From assembly GCA_949358305.1 (NCBI GenBank), contig OX442319.1, positions 7,504,001 through 7,564,000 on the forward strand: a stretch of 60,000 nucleotides of DNA, read 5' to 3'. Shown piece after piece: positions 47,258-60,000 of this stretch. The translations under genes were made by a program, and so were the position numbers. This DNA is from Strigamia acuminata. Its lineage: Eukaryota > Arthropoda > Chilopoda > Geophilomorpha > Linotaeniidae. Each line of letters opens with the position of its first letter. Position 1 is the stretch's first letter. The notes under the pieces are model-generated. The model saw only the letters and a list, made by a program, of their open reading frames with translations, searched no databases and was not told where the DNA came from.

Positions 47258-50200
47258 ACTGTGATGAGATCAAAAGTCTATTCTCCCAAATCATCGGTTG
47301 GATGTTTCTAAAACTTATATTGAAGGCTTCTACTAAGGTTTAAACACTATTTCTGAACATTCAGAGACATTGGACTTGTGGTGTTTGTGCTAAGTCAACT
47401 GTGATGAGATCAAAAGTCTATTCTCCCAAATCATTGGTTGGATGTTTCTAAAACTTACATTGGAGCCTTCTACTAAGGTTTAAACACTATTTCTGAACAT
47501 TCAGAGACATTGGTCTTGTGGTGTTTGTGCTAAGTCAACTGTGATGAGATCAAAAGTCTATTCTCCCAAATCATTGGTTGGATGTTTCTAAAACTTACAT
47601 TGGAGCCTTCTACTAAGGTTTAAACACTATTTCTGAACATTCAGAGACATTGGTCTTGTGGTGTTTGTGCTAAGTCAACTGTGATGAGATCAAAAGTCTA
47701 TTCTCCCAAATCATCGGTTGAATGTTTCTAAAACTTACATTGGAGCCTTCTACTAAGGTTTAAACACTATTTCTGAACATTCAGAGACATTGGTCTTGTG
47801 GTGTTTGTGCTAAGTCAACTGTGATGAGATCAAAAGTCTATTCTCCCAAATCATCGGTTAAATGTTTCTAAAACTTACATTGGAGCCTTCTACTAAGGTT
47901 TAAACACTATTTCTGAACATTCAGAGACATTGGTCTTGTGGTGTTTGTGCTAAGTCAACTGTGATGAGATCAAAAGTCTATTCTCCCAAATCATTGGTTG
48001 GATGTTTCTAAAACTTACATTGGAGCCTTCTACTAAGGTTTAAACACTATTTCTGAACATTCAGAGACATTGGTCTTGTGGTGTTTGTGCTAAGTCAACT
48101 GTGATGAGATCAAAAGTCTATTCTCCCAAATCATCGGTTGAATGTTTCTAAAACTTACATTGGAGCCTTCTACTAAGGTTTAAACACTATTTCTGAACAT
48201 TCAGAGACATTGGTCTTGTGGTGTTTGTGCTAAGTCAACTGTGATGAGATCAAAAGTCTATTCTCCCAAATCATCGGTTAAATGTTATAAAACTTACATT
48301 GGAGCCGTCTACTAAGGTTTAAACACTATTTCTGAACATTCAGAGACATTGGTCTTGTGGTGTTTGTGCTAAGTCAACTGTGATGAGATCAAAAGTCTAT
48401 TCTCCCAAATCATTGGTTGGATGTTTCTAAAACTTACATTGGAGCCTTCTACTAAGGTTTAAACACTATTTCTGAACATTCAGAGACATTGGTCTTGTGG
48501 TGTTTGTGCTAAGTCAACTGTGATGAGATCAAAAGTCTATTCTCCCAAATCATCGGTTAAATGTTTCTAAAACTTACATTGGAGCCTTCTACTAAGGTTT
48601 AAACACTATTTCTGAACATTCAGAGACATTGATCTTGTGGTGTTTGTGCTAAGTCAACTGTGATGAGATCAAAAGTCTATTCTCCCAAATCATCGGTTGG
48701 ATGTTTCTAAAACTTACATTGGAGCCTTCTACTAAGGTTTAAACACTATTTCTGAACATTCAGAGACATTGGACTTGTGGTGTTTGTGCTAAGTCAACTG
48801 CGATGTGAAATGAGCTCAAAATTTTTTTTTCAAAATTTATTGCTTGGGTGTTGCTAAAACTTAGATTGAAGGCTTCTACTAAGGTTTAAACACTATTTCT
48901 GAACATTCAGAGACATTGGTCTTGTGGTGTTTGTGCTAAGTCAACTGCGATGTGAAATGAGCTCAAAATTTTTTTCTTCAAAATTTAATGCTTGGGTGTT
49001 GCTAAAACTTATATTGAAGGCTTCTACTAAGGTTTAAACACTATTTCTGAACATTCAGAGACATTGGTCTTGTGGTGTTTGTGCTAAGTCAACTGTGATG
49101 AGATCAAAAGTCTATTCTCCCAAATCATCGGTTAAATGTTATAAAACTTACATTGGAGCCTTCTACTAAGGTTTAAACACTATTTCTGAACATTCAGAGA
49201 CATTGGTCTTGTGGTGTTTGTGCTAAGTCAACTGTGATGAGATCAAAAGTCTATTCTCCCAAATCATCGGTTGGATGTTTCTAAAACTTACATTGGAGCC
49301 TTCTACTAAGGTTTAAACACTATTTCTGAACATTCAGAGACATTGGTCTTGTGGTGTTTGTGCTAAGTCAACTGTGATGAGATCAAAAGTCTATTCTCCC
49401 AAATCATTGGTTGGATGTTTCTAAAACTTACATTGGAGCCTTCTACTAAGGTTTAAACACTATTTCTGAACATTCAGAGACATTGGTCTTGTGGTGTTTG
49501 TGCTAAGTCAACTGTGATGAGATCAAAAGTCTATTCTCCCAAATCATCGGTTAAATGTTTCTAAAACTTACATTGGAGCCTTCTACTAAGGTTTAAACAC
49601 TATTTCTGAACATTCAGAGACATTGGTCTTGTGGTGTTTGTGCTAAGTCAACTGTGATGAGATCAAAAGTCTATTCTCCCAAATCATCGGTTGGATGTTT
49701 CTAAAACTTATATTGAAGGCTTCTACTAAGGTTTAAACACTATTTCTGAACATTCAGAGACATTGGACTTGTGGTGTTTGTGCTAAGTCAACTGTGATGA
49801 GATCAAAAGTCTATTCTCCCAAATCATTGGTTGGATGTTTCTAAAACTTACATTGGAGCCTTCTACTAAGGTTTAAACACTATTTCTGAACATTCAGAGA
49901 CATTGGTCTTGTGGTGTTTGTGCTAAGTCAACTGTGATGAGATCAAAAGTCTATTCTCCCAAATCATTGGTTGGATGTTTCTAAAACTTACATTGGAGCC
50001 TTCTACTAAGGTTTAAACACTATTTCTGAACATTCAGAGACATTGGTCTTGTGGTGTTTGTGCTAAGTCAACTGTGATGAGATCAAAAGTCTATTCTCCC
50101 AAATCATCGGTTGAATGTTTCTAAAACTTACATTGGAGCCTTCTACTAAGGTTTAAACACTATTTCTGAACATTCAGAGACATTGGTCTTGTGGTGTTTG

Positions 50201-52043
50201 TGCTAAGTCAACTGTGATGAGATCAAAAGTCTATTCTCCCAAATCATCGGTTAAATGTTTCTAAAACTTACATTGGAGCCTTCTACTAAGGTTTAAACAC
50301 TATTTCTGAACATTCAGAGACATTGGTCTTGTGGTGTTTGTGCTAAGTCAACTGTGATGAGATCAAAAGTCTATTCTCCCAAATCATTGGTTGGATGTTT
50401 CTAAAACTTACATTGGAGCCTTCTACTAAGGTTTAAACACTATTTCTGAACATTCAGAGACATTGGTCTTGTGGTGTTTGTGCTAAGTCAACTGTGATGA
50501 GATCAAAAGTCTATTCTCCCAAATCATCGGTTGAATGTTTCTAAAACTTACATTGGAGCCTTCTACTAAGGTTTAAACACTATTTCTGAACATTCAGAGA
50601 CATTGGTCTTGTGGTGTTTGTGCTAAGTCAACTGTGATGAGATCAAAAGTCTATTCTCCCAAATCATCGGTTAAATGTTATAAAACTTACATTGGAGCCG
50701 TCTACTAAGGTTTAAACACTATTTCTGAACATTCAGAGACATTGGTCTTGTGGTGTTTGTGCTAAGTCAACTGTGATGAGATCAAAAGTCTATTCTCCCA
50801 AATCATTGGTTGGATGTTTCTAAAACTTACATTGGAGCCTTCTACTAAGGTTTAAACACTATTTCTGAACATTCAGAGACATTGGTCTTGTGGTGTTTGT
50901 GCTAAGTCAACTGTGATGAGATTAAAAGTCTATTCTCCCAAATCATCGGTTAAATGTTTCTAAAACTTACATTGGAGCCTTCTACTAAGGTTTAAACACT
51001 ATTTCTGAACATTCAGAGACATTGGTCTTGTGGTGTTTGTGCTAAGTCAACTGTGATGAGATCAAAAGTCTATTCTCCCAAATCATCGGTTGGATGTTTC
51101 TAAAACTTACATTGGAGCCTTCTACTAAGGTTTAAACACTATTTCTGAACATTCAGAGACATTGGACTTGTGGTGTTTGTGCTAAGTCAACTGCGATGTG
51201 AAATGAGCTCAAAATTTTTTTTTCAAAATTTATTGCTTGGGTGTTGCTAAAACTTAGATTGAAGGCTTCTACTAAGGTTTAAACACTATTTCTGAACATT
51301 CAGAGACATTGGTCTTGTGGTGTTTGTGCTAAGTCAACTGCGATGTGAAATGAGCTCAAAATTTTTTTCTTCAAAATTTAATGCTTGGGTGTTGCTAAAA
51401 CTTATATTGAAGGCTTCTACTAAGGTTTAAACACTATTTCTGAACATACAGAGACATTGGACTTGTGGTGTTTGTGCTAAGTAACTGTGATGAGATCAAA
51501 AGTCTATTCTCCCAAATCATTGCTTGGATGTTGCTAAAACTTACATTGAAGGCTTCTACTAAGGTTTAAACACTATTTCTGAACATTCAGAGACATTGGT
51601 CTTGTGGTGTTTGTGCTAAGTCAACTGTGATGAGATCAAAAGTCTATTCTCCCAAATCATCGGTTGAATGTTTCTAAAACTTACATTGGAGCCTTCTACT
51701 AAGGTTTAAACACTATTTCTGAACATTCAGAGACATTGGTCTTGTGGTGTTTGTGCTAAGTCAACTGTGATGAGATCAAAAGTCTATTCTCCCAAATCAT
51801 CGGTTAAATGTTATAAAACTTACATTGGAGCCGTCTACTAAGGTTTAAACACTATTTCTGAACATTCAGAGACATTGGTCTTGTGGTGTTTGTGCTAAGT
51901 CAACTGTGATGAGATCAAAAGTCTATTCTCCCAAATCATTGGTTGGATGTTTCTAAAACTTACATTGGAGCCTTCTACTAAGGTTTAAACACTATTTCTG
52001 AACATTCAGAGACATTGGTCTTGTGGTGTTTGTGCTAAGTCAA
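47258..52043. repeat. second ~2.39 kb duplication with hybrid monomer and GCCGTC marker
   Basis: A monomer that begins as type D and ends as type F (TTTCTAAAACTTATATTGAA) starts at 47258 and again at 49651, offset 2393 bp. A private GGAGCCGTCT change recurs at 48307 and 50700 (offset 2393), then at 51833 (offset 1133, about eight monomers). The right end of the second copy is approximate. Confidence 0.7.
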
Positions 52044-55000
52044 CTGTGATGAGATTAAAAGTCTATTCTCCCAAATCATCGGTTAAATGTTTCTAAAACT
52101 TACATTGGAGCCTTCTACTAAGGTTTAAACACTATTTCTGAACATTCAGAGACATTGGTCTTGTGGTGTTTGTGCTAAGTCAACTGTGATGAGATCAAAA
52201 GTCTATTCTCCCAAATCATCGGTTGGATGTTTCTAAAACTTACATTGGAGCCTTCTACTAAGGTTTAAACACTATTTCTGAACATTCAGAGACATTGGAC
52301 TTGTGGTGTTTGTGCTAAGTCAACTGCGATGTGAAATGAGCTCAAAATTTTTTTTTCAAAATTTATTGCTTGGGTGTTGCTAAAACTTAGATTGAAGGCT
52401 TCTACTAAGGTTTAAACACTATTTCTGAACATTCAGAGACATTGGTCTTGTGGTGTTTGTGCTAAGTCAACTGCGATGTGAAATGAGCTCAAAATTTTTT
52501 TCTTCAAAATTTAATGCTTGGGTGTTGCTAAAACTTATATTGAAGGCTTCTACTAAGGTTTAAACACTATTTCTGAACATACAGAGACATTGGACTTGTG
52601 GTGTTTGTGCTAAGTAACTGTGATGAGATCAAAAGTCTATTCTCCCAAATCATTGCTTGGATGTTGCTAAAACTTACATTGAAGGCTTCTACTAAGGTTT
52701 AAACACTATTTCTGAACATTCAGAGACATTGGTCTTGTGGTGTTTGTGCTAAGTCAACTGTGATGAGATCAAAAGTCTATTCTCCCAAATCATCGGTTGG
52801 ATGTTTCTAAAACTTACATTGGAGCCTTCTACTAAGGTTTAAACACTATTTCTGAACATTCAGAGACATTGGTCTTATGGTGTTTGTGCTAAGTCAACTA
52901 TGATGAGATCAAAAGTCTATTCTCCCAAATCATCGGTTGAATGTTTCTAAAACTTACATTGGAGCCTTCTACTAAGGTTTAAACACTATTTCTGAACATT
53001 CAGAGACATTGGTCTTGTGGTGTTTGTGCTAAGTCAACTGTGATGAGATCAAAAGTCTATTCTCCCAAATCATCGGTTGGATGTTTCTAAAACTTACATT
53101 GGAGCCTTCTACTAAGGTTTAAACACTATTTCTGAACATTCAGAGACATTGGTCTTGTGGTGTTTGTGCTAAGTCAACTGCGATGTGAAATAAGCTCAAA
53201 ATTTTTTTTTCAAAGTTTATTGCTTGGGTGTTGCTAAAACTTACATTGAAGGCTTCTACTAAGGTTTAAACACTATTTCTAAACATTCAGAGACATTGGT
53301 CTTGTGGTGTTTGTGCTAAGTCAACTGTGATGAGATCAAAAGTCTATTCTCCCAAATCATCGGTTGGATGTTTCTAAAACTTACATTGGAGCCTTCTACT
53401 AAGGTTTAAACACTATTTCTGAACATTCAGAGACATTGGACTTGTGGTGTTTGTGCTAAGTCAACTGCGATGTCAAATGAGCTCAAAATTTTTTTTTCAA
53501 AATTTATTGCTTAGGTGTTGCTAAAACTTATATTGAAGGCTTCTACTAAGGTTTAAACACTATTTCTGAACATTCAGAGACATTGGTCTTGTGGTGTTTG
53601 TGCTAAGTCAACTGCGATGTGAAATGAGCTCAAAATTTTTTTTTCAAAATTTAATGCTTGGGTGTTGCTAAAACTTATATTGAAGGCTTCTACTAAGGTT
53701 TAAACACTATTTCTGAACATTCAGAGACATTAGACTTGTGGTGTTTGTGCTAAGTCAACTGTGATGAGATCAAAAGTTTATTCTCCCAAATCATTCGTGG
53801 GATGTTTCTAAAACTTACATTGGAGCCTTCTACTAAGGTTTAAACACTATTTCTGAACATTCAGAGACATTGGTCTTGTGGTGTTTGTGCTAAGTCAACT
53901 GTGATGAGATCAAAAGTCTATTCTCCCAAATCATCGGTTAAATGTTATAAAACTTACATTGGAGCCTTCTACTAAGGTTTAAACACTATTTCTGAACATT
54001 CAGAGACATTGGTCTTGTGGTGTTTGTGCTAAGTCAACTGTGATGAGATCAAAAGTCTATTCTCCCAAATCATCGGTTAAATGTTTCTAAAACTTACATT
54101 GGAGCCTTCTACTAAGGTTTAAACACTATTTCTGAACATTCAGAGACATTGGACTTGTGGTGTTTGTGCTAAGTAACTGTGATGAGATCAAAAGTCTATT
54201 CTCCCAAATCATTGCTTAGATGTTGCTAAAACTTACATTGAAGGCTTCTACTAAGGTTTAAACACTATTTCTGAACATTCAGAGACATTGGTCTTGTGGT
54301 GTTTGTGCTAAGTCAACTGTGATGAGATCAAAGTCTATTCTCCCAAATCATCGGTTGGATGTTTCTAAAACTTACATTGGAGCCTTCTACTAAGGTTTAA
54401 ACACTATTTCTGAACATTCAGAGACATTGGTCTTGTGGTGTTTGTGCTAAGTCAACTGCGATGTGAAATGAGCTCAAAATTTTTTTCTTCAAAATTTAAT
54501 GCTTGGGTGTTGCTAAAACTTATATTGAAGGCTTCTACTAAGGTTTAAACACTATTTCTGAACATACAGAGACATTGGACTTGTGGTGTTTGTGCTAAGT
54601 AACTGTGATGAGATCAAAAGTCTATTCTCCCAAATCATTGCTTGGATGTTGCTAAAACTTACATTGAAGGCTTCTACTAAGGTTTAAACACTATTTCTGA
54701 ACATTCAGAGACATTGGTCTTGTGGTGTTTGTGCTAAGTCAACTGTGATGAGATCAAAAGTCTATTCTCCCAAATCATCGGTTGGATGTTTCTAAAACTT
54801 ACATTGGAGCCTTCTACTAAGGTTTAAACACTATTTCTGAACATTCAGAGACATTGGTCTTATGGTGTTTGTGCTAAGTCAACTATGATGAGATCAAAAG
54901 TCTATTCTCCCAAATCATCGGTTGAATGTTTCTAAAACTTACATTGGAGCCTTCTACTAAGGTTTAAACACTATTTCTGAACATTCAGAGACATTGGTCT

Positions 55001-57566
55001 TGTGGTGTTTGTGCTAAGTCAACTGTGATGAGATCAAAAGTCTATTCTCCCAAATCATCGGTTGGATGTTTCTAAAACTTACATTGGAGCCTTCTACTAA
55101 GGTTTAAACACTATTTCTGAACATTCAGAGACATTGGACTTGTGGTGTTTGTGCTAAGTCAACTGCGATGTGAAATGAGCTCAAAATTTTTTTTTCAAAA
55201 TTTATTGCTTGGGTGTTGCTAAAACTTAGATTGAAGGCTTCTACTAAGGTTTAAACACTATTTCTGAACATTCAGAGACATTGGTCTTGTGGTGTTTGTG
55301 CTAAGTCAACTGCGATGTGAAATGAGCTCAAAATTTTTTTCTTCAAAATTTAATGCTTGGGTGTTGCTAAAACTTATATTGAAGGCTTCTACTAAGGTTT
55401 AAACACTATTTCTGAACATTCAGAGACATTAGACTTGTGGTGTTTGTGCTAAGTCAACTGTGATGAGATCAAAAGTTTATTCTCCCAAATCATTCGTTGG
55501 ATGTTTCTAAAACTTACATTGGAGCCTTCTACTAAGGTTTAAACACTATTTCTGAACATTCAGAGACATTGGTCTTGTGGTGTTTGTGCTAAGTCAACTG
55601 TGATGAGATCAAAAGTCTATTCTCCCAAATCATCGGTTAAATGTTATAAAACTTACATTGGAGCCTTCTACTAAGGTTTAAACACTATTTCTGAACATTC
55701 AGAGACATTGGTCTTGTGGTGTTTGTGCTAAGTCAACTGTGATGAGATCAAAAGTCTATTCTCCCAAATCATCGGTTAAATGTTTCTAAAACTTACATTG
55801 GAGCCTTCTACTAAGGTTTAAACACTATTTCTGAACATTCAGAGACATTGGACTTGTGGTGTTTGTGCTAAGTAACTGTGATGAGATCAAAAGTCTATTC
55901 TCCCAAATCATTGCTTGGATGTTGCTAAAACTTACATTGAAGGCTTCTACTAAGGTTTAAACACTATTTCTGAACATTCAGAGACATTGGTCTTGTGGTG
56001 TTTGTGCTAAGTCAACTGTGATGAGATCAAAGTCTATTCTCCCAAATCATCGGTTGGATGTTTCTAAAACTTACATTGGAGCCTTCTACTAAGGTTTAAA
56101 CACTATTTCTGAACATTCAGAGACATTGGTCTTATGGTGTTTGTGCTAAGTCAACTATGATGAGATCAAAAGTCTATTCTCCCAAATCATCGGTTAAATG
56201 TTTCTAAAACTTACATTGGAGCCTTCTACTAAGGTTTAAACACTATTTCTGAACATTCAGAGACATTGGTCTTGTGGTGTTTGTGCTAAGTCAACTGTGA
56301 TGAGATCAAAAGTCTATTCTCCCAAATCATCGGTTGGATGTTTCTAAAACTTACATTGGAGCCTTCTACTAAGGTTTAAACACTATTTCTGAACATTCAG
56401 AGACATTGGTCTTATGGTGTTTGTGCTAAGTCAACTATGATGAGATCAAAAGTCTATTCTCCCAAATCATCGGTTGAATGTTTCTAAAACTTACATTGGA
56501 GCCTTCTACTAAGGTTTAAACACTATTTCTGAACATTCAGAGACATTGGTCTTGTGGTGTTTGTGCTAAGTCAACTGTGATGAGATCAAAAGTCTATTCT
56601 CCCAAATCATCGGTTAAATGTTTCTAAAACTTACATTGGAGCCTTCTACTAAGGTTTAAACACTATTTCTGAACATTCAGAGACATTGGTCTTGTGGTGT
56701 TTGTGCTAAGTCAACTGTGATGAGATCAAAAGTCTATTCTCCCAAATCATCGGTTGGATGTTTCTAAAACTTACATTGGAGCCTTCTACTAAGGTTTAAA
56801 CACTATTTCTGAACATTCAGAGACATTGGACTTGTGGTGTTTGTGCTAAGTCAACTGCGATGTGAAATGAGCTCAAAATTTTTTTTTCAAAATTTATTGC
56901 TTGGGTGTTGCTAAAACTTAGATTGAAGGCTTCTACTAAGGTTTAAACACTATTTCTGAACATTCAGAGACATTGGTCTTGTGGTGTTTGTGCTAAGTCA
57001 ACTGCGATGTGAAATGAGCTCAAAATTTTTTTCTTCAAAATTTAATGCTTGGGTGTTGCTAAAACTTATATTGAAGGCTTCTACTAAGGTTTAAACACTA
57101 TTTCTGAACATTCAGAGACATTAGACTTGTGGTGTTTGTGCTAAGTCAACTGTGATGAGATCAAAAGTTTATTCTCCCAAATCATTCGTTGGATGTTTCT
57201 AAAACTTACATTGGAGCCTTCTACTAAGGTTTAAACACTATTTCTGAACATTCAGAGACATTGGTCTTGTGGTGTTTGTGCTAAGTCAACTGTGATGAGA
57301 TCAAAAGTCTATTCTCCCAAATCATCGGTTAAATGTTATAAAACTTACATTGGAGCCTTCTACTAAGGTTTAAACACTATTTCTGAACATTCAGAGACAT
57401 TGGTCTTGTGGTGTTTGTGCTAAGTCAACTGTGATGAGATCAAAAGTCTATTCTCCCAAATCATCGGTTAAATGTTTCTAAAACTTACATTGGAGCCTTC
57501 TACTAAGGTTTAAACACTATTTCTGAACATTCAGAGACATTGGACTTGTGGTGTTTGTGCTAAGTA

Positions 57567-59514
57567 ACTGTGATGAGATCAAAAGTCTATTCTCCCAAAT
57601 CATTGCTTGGATGTTGCTAAAACTTACATTGAAGGCTTCTACTAAGGTTTAAACACTATTTCTGAACATTCAGAGACATTGGTCTTGTGGTGTTTGTGCT
57701 AAGTCAACTGTGATGAGATCAAAAGTCTATTCTCCCAAATCATCGGTTGGATGTTTCTAAAACTTACATTGGAGCCTTCTACTAAGGTTTAAACACTATT
57801 TCTGAACATTCAGAGACATTGGTCTTATGGTGTTTGTGCTAAGTCAACTATGATGAGATCAAAAGTCTATTCTCCCAAATCATCGGTTGAATGTTTCTAA
57901 AACTTACATTGGAGCCTTCTACTAAGGTTTAAACACTATTTCTGAACATTCAGAGACATTGGTCTTGTGGTGTTTGTGCTAAGTCAACTGTGATGAGATC
58001 AAAAGTCTATTCTCCCAAATCATCGGTTAAATGTTATAAAACTTACATTGGAGCCTTCTACTAAGGTTTAAACACTATTTCTGAACATTCAGAGACATTG
58101 GTCTTGTGGTGTTTGTGCTAAGTCAACTGTGATGAGATCAAAAGTCTATTCTCCCAAATCATCGGTTAAATGTTTCTAAAACTTACATTGGAGCCTTCTA
58201 CTAAGGTTTAAACACTATTTCTGAACATTCAGAGACATTGGACTTGTGGTGTTTGTGCTAAGTAACTGTGATGAGATCAAAAGTCTATTCTCCCAAATCA
58301 TTGCTTGGATGTTGCTAAAACTTACATTGAAGGCTTCTACTAAGGTTTAAACACTATTTCTGAACATTCAGAGACATTGGTCTTGTGGTGTTTGTGCTAA
58401 GTCAACTGTGATGAGATCAAAAGTCTATTCTCCCAAATCATCGGTTGGATGTTTCTAAAACTTACATTGGAGCCTTCTACTAAGGTTTAAACACTATTTC
58501 TGAACATTCAGAGACATTGGTCTTATGGTGTTTGTGCTAAGTCAACTATGATGAGATCAAAAGTCTATTCTCCCAAATCATCGGTTGAATGTTTCTAAAA
58601 CTTACATTGGAGCCTTCTACTAAGGTTTAAACACTATTTCTGAACATTCAGAGACATTGGTCTTGTGGTGTTTGTGCTAAGTCAACTGTGATGAGATCAA
58701 AAGTCTATTCTCCCAAATCATCGGTTAAATGTTATAAAACTTACATTGGAGCCTTCTACTAAGGTTTAAACACTATTTCTGAACATTCAGAGACATTGGT
58801 CTTGTGGTGTTTGTGCTAAGTCAACTGTGATGAGATCAAAAGTCTATTCTCCCAAATCATCGGTTAAATGTTTCTAAAACTTACATTGGAGCCTTCTACT
58901 AAGGTTTAAACACTATTTCTGAACATTCAGAGACATTGGACTTGTGGTGTTTGTGCTAAGTAACTGTGATGAGATCAAAAGTCTATTCTCCCAAATCATT
59001 GCTTGGATGTTGCTAAAACTTACATTGAAGGCTTCTACTAAGGTTTAAACACTATTTCTGAACATTCAGAGACATTGGTCTTGTGGTGTTTGTGCTAAGT
59101 CAACTGTGATGAGATCAAAAGTCTATTCTCCCAAATCATCGGTTGGATGTTTCTAAAACTTACATTGGAGCCTTCTACTAAGGTTTAAACACTATTTCTG
59201 AACATTCAGAGACATTGGTCTTATGGTGTTTGTGCTAAGTCAACTATGATGAGATCAAAAGTCTATTCTCCCAAATCATCGGTTGAATGTTTCTAAAACT
59301 TACATTGGAGCCTTCTACTAAGGTTTAAACACTATTTCTGAACATTCAGAGACATTGGTCTTGTGGTGTTTGTGCTAAGTCAACTGTGATGAGATCAAAA
59401 GTCTATTCTCCCAAATCATCGGTTGGATGTTTCTAAAACTTACATTGGAGCCTTCTACTAAGGTTTAAACACTATTTCTGAACATTCAGAGACATTGGTC
59501 TTGTGGTGTTTGTG
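57567..59514. repeat. 5-monomer higher-order repeat at the array edge
   Basis: The order G D B C' C starts at 57567, 58265 and 58963, a period of 698 bp. The third copy is incomplete and the array then ends. Within each copy the D carries GGTCTTATGG and the following B starts ACTATGATG. Confidence 0.8.
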
Positions 59515-60000
59515 TTGCAAGACAGCGTAGAAATTGTTGTGCTATTTTATTGTCAATATTTTTACCATTTACTTTGAGTTGATTAAAATCTTTAAGTGTT
59601 TTAATTTCCTTTGCCTAATTGGTATTTTTCACTTTTCAGATTTTTTTATTGCTTATTAAAATGTTTTGACTTGATTTTTATTCATACTTTTCAATATTCA
59701 GTAATGTTTATGCTTTGTATTGATTTCAAATATCTTATTCCGTGCATTTATTGACTTATTCACTTGTTTTTTGAGAGTTTGTGTTGATTCCGAACTGTTT
59801 TGGTGCAAATTTCGTTACCTAGCATACAATTGCGATGCTAGTGACGTCATATTTCTGTTTCCCGTAAAGTTACGGTTTCGTCTTCTAACCTTTTGTTTGG
59901 TACTTTTCTAATCATTTGGAATTTTATTAAACATTCGTTTCTACTAATTAAAACATGCTCTTTCTATCTAGATGCATCAAAACTGCTTTGGAAGTTCCGT
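59515..60000. other. AT-rich sequence beyond the satellite
   Basis: The satellite ends at about 59514 and the rest is AT-rich sequence with T runs that matches neither satellite nor the retrotransposon. A 63-codon frame at 59720-59911 has hydrophobic, low-complexity content and no recognised family. I see no gene, tRNA or repeat here. Confidence 0.6.

Larger units (their letters stand above)
28421..59514. repeat. 140 bp satellite array, part right of the retrotransposon
   Basis: About 220 tandem monomers with a modal period of 140 bp. Variants are told apart by the bases after CCCAAATCAT: TGGTTGGATG (A), CGGTTGAATG (B), CGGTTAAATG with TTTCTAAAAC (C) or TTATAAAAC (C', 139 bp), CGGTTGGATG (D), TCGTTGGATG (E), TGCTTGGATG (G). 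Divergent F monomers (~147 bp) carry GATGTGAAATGAGCTC and a long T run. The order of variants is itself repeated at several scales. No coding frame is supported. The array ends at about 59514, where TGTGCTAAGTCA is replaced by TGTGTTGCAAGA. Confidence 0.97.

Noticed and set aside
28421-59514. CRISPR-like array
   Set aside because: Repeats are contiguous 140 bp monomers with no unique spacers, in an animal-type sequence context.
59720-59911. 63-codon frame in the terminal AT-rich region
   Set aside because: It is short and hydrophobic low-complexity sequence with no recognised family or gene context.

Overview
The window looks like heterochromatin from a metazoan genome. It is almost entirely tandem satellite DNA, broken by one LTR retrotransposon, and I see no ordinary host gene, tRNA or rRNA. 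The animal origin rests on the BEL/Pao retroelement, a lineage known from animals. The species is not identifiable by eye; a nematode or another invertebrate is a guess.

Layout. (1) 1-19763: a macrosatellite of about 3.7 kb units, five complete and one cut off by a gap. Two alternating unit types form a dimeric higher-order repeat. Each unit is made of a 1015 bp module (itself three diverged subunits of about 300-360 bp with CT tracts) plus a GC- and CpG-rich inverted-repeat element filled with 53 bp subrepeats and GTTAAC palindromes. (2) 19764-19963: exactly 200 N, an assembly gap. (3) 19964-21519 and 28421-59514: a second, unrelated satellite with a monomer of about 140 bp, organised into several nested higher-order repeats (5-, 11- and about 17-monomer). 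(4) 21520-28420: a BEL/Pao LTR retrotransposon inserted inside one 140 bp monomer, with a 4 bp target duplication and near-identical LTRs. Its 5' LTR was later hit by a 311 bp MITE with TA target duplication. (5) 59515-60000: AT-rich sequence outside the satellite, with no gene recognised.

The main discovery is the only credible gene, 24010-27027. It is one intact 1005-codon reading frame encoding Gag (DUF1759-like), three zinc knuckles, a Pao-type aspartic protease and then, in the same frame, a complete-looking TK1-type thymidine kinase domain. That domain has its Walker A, DEGQFF catalytic motif and four zinc-binding cysteines in place. Reverse transcriptase, RNase H and integrase are absent. 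The element therefore appears to be a non-autonomous BEL/Pao retrotransposon that has captured a nucleotide-salvage kinase in place of most of pol, and the intact frame and LTR similarity point to recent mobility.

Order of events inferred from nesting: the 140 bp satellite came first, then the BEL/Pao insertion, then the MITE insertion. Whether the two satellites are really neighbours depends on the join across the N gap.
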